DNA from: Acidobacteriota bacterium
Lineage (GTDB): Bacteria > Acidobacteriota > Terriglobia > UBA7540
Assembly: GCA_003224635.1 (NCBI GenBank)
Contig: QHZK01000234.1
Span: 1-10,166 of the forward strand
Length of the DNA stretch: 10,166 nt
Direction: 5' to 3'
Positions 6,245 through 10,166 of the stretch are shown here, piece by piece. The notes beneath the pieces were generated by a model. The model was given only the letters and a program-made list of their open reading frames with translations. It did not search any database and was not told the origin of the DNA. The translations under genes were made by a program, and so were the position numbers. The first letter of the stretch is position 1, and every line of letters starts with the position of its first letter.

Positions 6245-6347
6245 TGTCATTCCGAGGAAGCGCAGGCGGTCCCGAACGAAGCGAGGGAGGAACTCGCAGG
6301 TGTCACATTTTCAGAGCGAGATTCCTCGCTCCGCTTCGGAATGAGAC
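6245..6347. repeat. TGTCATTCCGA palindromic dispersed element, long copy
   Basis: The element begins TGTCATTCCGAGGAAGCG and ends CGCTTCGGAATGAGAC. The perfect terminal core is TCATTCCGA (6247-6255) against TCGGAATGA (6336-6344), and inner GAAGCGAGG and CCTCGCTCC segments also pair. I recall near-identical TGTCATTCCGAGCGAAGCGAGGAAT-type repeats scattered in many Acidobacteriota and other genomes, but this could not be searched. There is no transposase, so it would be a non-autonomous MITE- or REP-like element. Confidence 0.65.
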
Positions 6348-6378
6348 GGCCCGAAGCAGGCCGCTTCCCCTTCACGTC

Positions 6379-6392
6379 TTCACCCTTCACCC
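6379..6392 (-). repeat. Short 7-bp repeat downstream of the lipoprotein gene
   Basis: Two exact heptamers, TTCACCC TTCACCC, lie just past the stop codon of the minus-strand lipoprotein gene, with a partial copy TTCACG at 6371-6376. On the gene's strand they read GGGTGAA GGGTGAA. On its own this would be chance; it is listed because of the repeated 7-bp period elsewhere. Confidence 0.35.
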
Positions 6393-6396
6393 TTTC

Positions 6397-8061
6397 CTAA
6401 ATAAGCGCGTGGACCTGTTTGGCGAGCAGGACATAGGTTCCGGCGGGGACGGTGACGCCGTTGATCGTGGTCCCCTGCGCTTCAAAGAACAGCAGGCCTT
6501 TCACCACGAGCGGCGGTTGAGCGGTGAGCTCGTTCAAGCCGTTCACGTTGACGAACCCGGTCCGGCTGCTCGTGAACACCATGATGGGTGTACCCTGGAA
6601 AAGCGTGGCGCAGGGCGCAAGGTCGAACGCGCCCGTCTTGTCGTCCGATCCGGCCTGGACGAGCGAGGAGAAGCGGCCCTCGTGGCTTTGGAGTTTAAGG
6701 TAGACCGCGTCGGCCGCGTCAAGGGTGGGCTGCGGAGCCGACGCCTTGGTGATGACACCGTGCACGACGAGTTCCTGCCCCACGTTGATGGCCGTCGAGT
6801 CAAACGAGAGACCGGCGAAGTTGGTCGGGCGTGAAGAGAACTGGTAGACGGTCGGGGAAGAGACCTTGACCACCACGACGGAATCCAGATTGACGTCAAA
6901 CTCGTCGTCCGGCTCTTCTTCGCGAACGTAAAGGTTGAACTGCGTCAGGTTGCCGCCTGAATCCCGAGTCACGGAGGTAACGTACCCGAGCAAGGCGATC
7001 TTGTGGTTCTCCACCACTTCCTGGTCTTCGACGTCCACCGAGTTCGCCACGAAATTCCCATTGGTGTCGACGAACCCGTCGACTTCGACAAAGCTGCCCG
7101 GCAGGAGTTGGTTGATGTCAACCGTCGATCCGGCTCCGGCGCCTGAGACTGCCGTCGTCGCGGCGCCCGACGTAGTCCTGTAGCCGGACCCCGGATTGAT
7201 GATGCTGACGGCCGCGGCGCCGCCGCTGCTCACGGCCGTGATCCGGAGCGTAGCGCCGCTTCCTCCGCCGCCTGTCACCTTTACCATGTCGCCGACTTGG
7301 TAGCCGGTTCCGCCGGTGTTGACGGTCGCGGTTAAGATCGCGCCCGTCAGGTTGACAACCAGGGAGGGTCCGGTCCCGGAAAGGAGCTGCATGGCGAAGT
7401 CGCCCACGAAACTCGGATTGGCGCTGAACGTGTCCACCCGCTCGATGAAGCCCAGCACGTCGTCCATCTCGCCAAACCCCTGGCTCCCGGAAGGAGTGAC
7501 GGGGACCATGGTCATGACCGGCGTGACGTTGCCGGTCACCTGACCCGCCGAGTCGAGGTCGATGGAATGGCGCAGGTCAAATTCGATCCGGAGCCCGATC
7601 ACTTGCCCCTTGGTCACGGTGAGCACGGGCTGAATGTTAACGGTGGGCTTCGCGTTGCTGAACGCGACACTTACAGTCTTGACGGGGGAATCCTGGGTCG
7701 GATCATAGACGATCATTTGCGCAGGCCCAAAAGATATCATTGCCTGGTTGTACGTCCCTTCAGGAATGCTCGCGACGTTGAGGACGGTTGAAAACTCTTT
7801 CAACGCCGCAAGATTCACTTTGATGGATGCGCTCGCGCTGGAGAGAACGGTGGCCCCGCCTCCGTCCGGCCGCTTCAGGGTCAGGCCCGTGATCGGGACG
7901 CGAAAGGTAAGGACGTCGCACAGAGGCGCATCTCCGATAAAGCTGAACAAAGTTCCGCTGCCGAGCACGGGGAGCGGCGTCTTGGACGCGCCCCCGCAAC
8001 TCGTGAAGGCTGCCACGGCCAGGCCCATCGTGAGGCCCAGAGCCAGCGCTCGCTTGATCAT
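6397..8061 (-). CDS. Large secreted lipoprotein with DUF4382-like and DUF5666-like domains
   Basis: I do not know its function. The start at ATG 8061 (554 residues) is chosen because MIKRALALGLTMGLAVAAFTSC is a signal sequence with a probable lipid-attached C22, and GAGGG lies 7 nt upstream; an open frame reaches 14 codons further without support. Residues 35-187 resemble DUF4382 (LFSFIGDAPLCDVLTFRVPI, then FDLRHSIDL). Residues 200-350 and 354-440 look like DUF5666-type beta repeats, with LLPGSFVEVDGFVDTNGNFVA and a weaker INVGQELVVHGVI. A glycine-rich module at 241-316 (GTGYQVGDMVKVTGGGGSGA, later NPGSGYRTTSGA) interrupts the first of these where the family normally has a short loop. The C-terminal 100 residues seem to be one more degenerate repeat. 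It is expected in the envelope. No neighbour indicates a partner. Confidence 0.8.
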   Translation of the reverse strand: MIKRALALGLTMGLAVAAFTSCGGASKTPLPVLGSGTLFSFIGDAPLCDVLTFRVPITGLTLKRPDGGGATVLSSASASIKVNLAALKEFSTVLNVASIPEGTYNQAMISFGPAQMIVYDPTQDSPVKTVSVAFSNAKPTVNIQPVLTVTKGQVIGLRIEFDLRHSIDLDSAGQVTGNVTPVMTMVPVTPSGSQGFGEMDDVLGFIERVDTFSANPSFVGDFAMQLLSGTGPSLVVNLTGAILTATVNTGGTGYQVGDMVKVTGGGGSGATLRITAVSSGGAAAVSIINPGSGYRTTSGAATTAVSGAGAGSTVDINQLLPGSFVEVDGFVDTNGNFVANSVDVEDQEVVENHKIALLGYVTSVTRDSGGNLTQFNLYVREEEPDDEFDVNLDSVVVVKVSSPTVYQFSSRPTNFAGLSFDSTAINVGQELVVHGVITKASAPQPTLDAADAVYLKLQSHEGRFSSLVQAGSDDKTGAFDLAPCATLFQGTPIMVFTSSRTGFVNVNGLNELTAQPPLVVKGLLFFEAQGTTINGVTVPAGTYVLLAKQVHALI

Positions 8062-8161
8062 CCGTCTTCCCTCGATTCCGCCCCCTTCAGGAAGCATCGA
8101 CATGTCATCTCCAAGCAGTGGCTCCGCGTAGTCTGGCCATCAAACCTCCAACCTAGAGCGT

Positions 8162-8220
8162 ACGGAGTATCCCCGTGATCTCCGTGTTGAAGCTTTGGAC
8201 GCGCGGAGGTCGCAGAGAAT
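8162..8220 (-). repeat. 'CTCTGCG...ACACGGAG' type dispersed repeat
   Basis: The minus strand begins ATTCTCTGCGACCTCCGCGC, continues through AAAGCTTCAACACGGAGATC and ends ACGGGGATACTCCGT. I recall the pattern CTCTGCG-CCTCTGCG...CACGGAG-CACGGAG as a recurrent noncoding repeat in many bacterial genomes. Assignment is from memory only. Confidence 0.4.
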
Positions 8221-8367
8221 GTCCATGGGTCGCGGCCCAAGGTCACGCCAGGTTCGAAAGTGGTGACAAAGCGCCGCTCCTTCAGGTGTGTGCCTCTCCC
8301 TCAGATGGCAAAGCCGGGGTTCAGGTTATCCAGAATACCAGCCCCTAAGCGCTGCCGTAAAGCCGCC

Positions 8368-8400
8368 TCACCACCATCACCACCATCACCACCATCACCA
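8368..8400 (+). repeat. 9-bp tandem repeat TCACCACCA
   Basis: Three full copies (8368-8376, 8377-8385, 8386-8394) and a two-thirds copy are exact. It lies in a noncoding stretch. Copy number could vary between strains by slippage. Confidence 0.9.
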
Positions 8401-8514
8401 TCCCGGCATCACCGCCGGGCCGCTCAGAGAAGGGTTATGCTGACCTTCTAACCAGCCGCTGAGCTGTTTGGCGGTGGCCGACTGAAGGCCGTCCCCGGAC
8501 AGTACGCAGTGGAT

Positions 8515-8554
8515 ACGTTCCGGCGGGTTTCCCGCTTCTGGGGCGCCGGAACGT
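8515..8554 (+). promoter_or_regulatory. 11-bp inverted repeat with competing inner hairpin, upstream of the cytochrome gene
   Basis: ACGTTCCGGCG (8515-8525) and CGCCGGAACGT (8544-8554) are perfect inverted repeats around 18 nt. A second perfect hairpin, GCGGG-TTT-CCCGC (8523-8535), overlaps the left arm, so the two cannot form together. It lies 48 bp upstream of the earliest cytochrome start. It could be a protein operator or a leader with two alternative folds. No U-tract follows either stem. Confidence 0.5.
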
Positions 8555-8602
8555 GCCGTTCTCGCTTGGCCCCTTGGCGCGCCTGCCAGCCTTCCGACGC
8601 CG

Positions 8603-9796
8603 TTGCTCTCCGGGCAGCCATCCCGTAAGATCAAGTGCGTGTGCGAGCGACGCAGGCGCGTGCCTGACCGTCTGGCGGTCGAGATCGCTGTGCTTTATCT
8701 GGCTCTCGGGTCATGCGTGTCACTTGACGGCGCCGAGAATGAGGTCGAGCGGCAACTCGATCGTGTGGAGTGGCAACCGACCCAGGCGGCTCCGGGCGCT
8801 CGATACGTTGGCAGGGAAGTCTGCGCGCAGTGCCATCCCCGCGAAACGACCGCGCAGAAGTCCACCGCGATGGCGCACGCTCTGGCGCGGCCCGCCGAGT
8901 CGCTTGTGCTTCAAGCGCATCCGCGGCTTACCTTCAGCGACGGCCCTTATCGTTATACAATCGAGCAGAACGGGGACAGGGTCTCCTACGCGGTCACGAA
9001 CGGCGCGGACACAATTTCCGTGCCCGTTTCCTGGGCGTTTGGATACGGCCTGGGCGAAGTCGGGCAGACCTACGCCTTTTCTTACAACGGGTCCTATTAC
9101 GAAGGCCGAGTCAGTTTCTTCGGCGGCAATCAGGGCCTGGATATCACCCTGGGGCACTCAACAACGGCGCCCGCGTCCCTGAAGGACGCACTCGGACGCG
9201 CCGTGAAGCTTGAGGAGATCAAGGCTTGTTTCGGCTGTCACTCGACCGGGGCGGTAAGCGGCGGACGTTTGCAAGTTGACCAACTGGTCCCCGGAATCTC
9301 ATGCGAAGGCTGCCATGGTCCGGGGGCCGAGCACGTGGGCGCTATGGAAGCCGGAAAATTGCCGGAGACCCATATTTTTAATCCCAGCAGGTTGGCACCC
9401 GGAGATCAAGTGAGGTTTTGCGGCGCCTGCCACCGGACTCGAGCGCACGTGGAAGCGATTCACGTCGAGGGAGTCCCAACCGTCCGCTTCCAGCCATACC
9501 GCCTGGCCGAAAGCCGTTGCTTCAATCCGCGCGACCGCCGCATAAGCTGCCTCGCCTGCCACAACCCCCATCAGAATGTGCAGCATGAACCCGCTGATTA
9601 CGACGCCAAATGCCTTGCCTGCCACAGCGGCGGCAAGGAGCCGCTCGCGGCGGCTCAGCGCGCTGCGCCTGGCTGTCCGGTGGCCGTCTCGCGGTGTATC
9701 ACCTGCCACATGCCCCGGTATAGGCTTGCCGGGTCGCACTTCAAGTTCACTGACCACAGGATTCGGGTTGTACGGCTTGGCGATATCTTCGATTGA
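8603..9796 (+). CDS. Seven-heme c-type cytochrome
   Basis: Seven CXXCH haem-binding motifs are visible, at residues 74-78, 209-213, 234-238, 273-277, 316-320, 337-341 and 365-369. Between the first and second haem is a 130-residue haem-free segment rich in predicted beta strands. The end MPRYR...HFKFTDHRIRV is typical of a multiheme family often found beside or fused to TPR domains in Acidobacteriota-like genomes (recollection). A role in periplasmic or envelope electron transfer follows from the haem motifs; the partner is unknown. The start is uncertain: TTG 8603 and GTG 8639 and 8660 are in frame, none with a clear ribosome-binding site. From 8639 the protein begins with a basic stretch (CERRRR), then a hydrophobic segment ending ALGSC, which could be a lipobox. 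The TPR gene follows after 15 bp. Confidence 0.88.
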   Translation: MLSGQPSRKIKCVCERRRRVPDRLAVEIAVLYLALGSCVSLDGAENEVERQLDRVEWQPTQAAPGARYVGREVCAQCHPRETTAQKSTAMAHALARPAESLVLQAHPRLTFSDGPYRYTIEQNGDRVSYAVTNGADTISVPVSWAFGYGLGEVGQTYAFSYNGSYYEGRVSFFGGNQGLDITLGHSTTAPASLKDALGRAVKLEEIKACFGCHSTGAVSGGRLQVDQLVPGISCEGCHGPGAEHVGAMEAGKLPETHIFNPSRLAPGDQVRFCGACHRTRAHVEAIHVEGVPTVRFQPYRLAESRCFNPRDRRISCLACHNPHQNVQHEPADYDAKCLACHSGGKEPLAAAQRAAPGCPVAVSRCITCHMPRYRLAGSHFKFTDHRIRVVRLGDIFD

Positions 9797-9811
9797 AGGG
9801 GGTTGCAATAA

Positions 9812-10166
9812 ATGGCAACCCATGGCGGCATGATCGTGAAGACAACGGGGAAGCGATTTCGAGGGACTGGCTGGAAGGGACGGAAGGGCCGAAACGGACG
9901 GAAGGCTTTGTTAGCGGCCAACGTCTGGCTTCTCGCGCTAGCTGTCGCACTAGCGGTTGCGCACTCTTTGTGGGGAGACGAGTCCCCGGAGATTGCGGAG
10001 GGAACGGGAGCGCTGTACCGGGGAGATTACGAGCAAGCCAGCGCGCTGGCCACGAAGTACCTGGAGGCTCACCCGGAAGACCCGGCGGCCCGGATTCTGC
10101 TGGCGCGGACCGAGATCGCGCGCGGCCAGTACGAGCCCGCCTACCAGGCCCTTCGCAAGGCTCTCG
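9812..10166 (+). CDS. TPR-repeat protein with N-terminal membrane segment, 5' part
   Basis: The gene runs off the window after 118 residues. ATG 9812 has GAAGGGGG at 9795-9802, 9 nt upstream, overlapping the end of the cytochrome gene; in-frame ATG 9830 is an alternative. The N-terminus is strongly basic (KGRKGRNGRK at 22-31), then a hydrophobic segment at about 33-50 (signal anchor or signal peptide). One clear TPR-like helix pair follows at about 63-95 (GALYRGDYEQASALATKYLE, then HPEDPAARILLA) and a second begins with RGQYEPAYQALRKAL. Exported TPR proteins serve as protein-protein scaffolds. The 15-bp gap to the cytochrome gene suggests an operon and a joint complex. The basic stretch is encoded by a 9-bp repeat. 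Confidence 0.82.
   Translation, partial: MATHGGMIVKTTGKRFRGTGWKGRKGRNGRKALLAANVWLLALAVALAVAHSLWGDESPEIAEGTGALYRGDYEQASALATKYLEAHPEDPAARILLARTEIARGQYEPAYQALRKAL
9875..9901 (+). repeat. Imperfect 9-bp repeat in the TPR gene, encoding KGR-KGR-NGR
   Basis: Three 9-bp units (AAGGGACGG, AAGGGCCGA, AACGGACGG) in frame encode the basic stretch just before the membrane segment. Unit length is a multiple of three, so copy-number change would add or remove three residues without a frameshift. Confidence 0.6.

Larger units (their letters stand above)
8062..8602. other. Gene-free divergent region rich in repeats
   Basis: This stretch separates the divergent lipoprotein and cytochrome genes and should hold both promoters, but I find no convincing -35/-10 pair on either strand. 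It contains a CACGGAG-type dispersed repeat, a 9-bp microsatellite and an 11-bp inverted repeat, listed separately. Short open frames here have repeat-derived or unconserved-looking products and are not called. Confidence 0.6.

Noticed and set aside
6116..6400. Open frames of 79-94 codons within the gene-free stretch 6002-6396.
   Set aside because: They read through palindromic repeats, lack a ribosome-binding site and have low-complexity products.
8368..8401. CACCACCAT repeats read like a His-tag coding sequence, suggesting vector contamination.
   Set aside because: There is no tag context, start codon, cloning site or vector sequence on either side. It lies in noncoding DNA between native-looking genes and is a plain 9-bp microsatellite.

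Overview
The window looks like a stretch of a GC-rich environmental bacterial chromosome. The best guess is Acidobacteriota or a neighbouring phylum. Three things point there: a DUF4382/DUF5666-like surface lipoprotein, a multiheme cytochrome c gene followed by a TPR gene, and many short dispersed repeats. This placement is inference from memory of gene content, not a computed result. Most genes are ordinary housekeeping. The unusual part is the number of short tandem and palindromic repeats between the genes and, twice, inside argS.

Layout. Positions 1-1720 (+) hold the 3' end of a DksA/TraR-type zinc-finger gene, a ComF-type phosphoribosyltransferase and an HNH-endonuclease-family gene, closely spaced and probably co-transcribed. 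A tRNA-Ser(GCU) with encoded CCA follows at 1829-1921. On the opposite strand is argS (1977-4172), enlarged by several insertions. argS and an AlkA-type DNA glycosylase gene (4434-5399, +) diverge from a shared 260-bp region that carries a perfect -10 box on each strand. A DinB-superfamily gene (5465-6001, +) comes next. A gene-free stretch (6002-6396) is filled with hairpins and TGTCATTCC-type palindromic repeats. A large secreted lipoprotein gene lies on the minus strand (6397-8061), then a second gene-free stretch (8062-8602) with three repeat or hairpin elements. At the right end are a seven-heme cytochrome c gene (8603-9796, +) and the start of a TPR gene (9812 to the edge, +), probably one operon.

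How the genes fit together. dksA-like, comF and HNH look like a loose housekeeping operon. argS and tRNA-Ser are translation genes, but they are not a matched pair. The glycosylase acts in alkylation repair. The cytochrome and TPR genes probably make a periplasmic or envelope electron-transfer module with its scaffold.

No defence system, CRISPR array, transposase, phage gene or biosynthetic cluster was seen. The most interesting signal is a set of arrays with a 7-bp period, different in base composition, at six places. In argS they sit in frame and are bracketed by, or form, inverted repeats. This recalls the in-frame palindromic elements known from Rickettsia.
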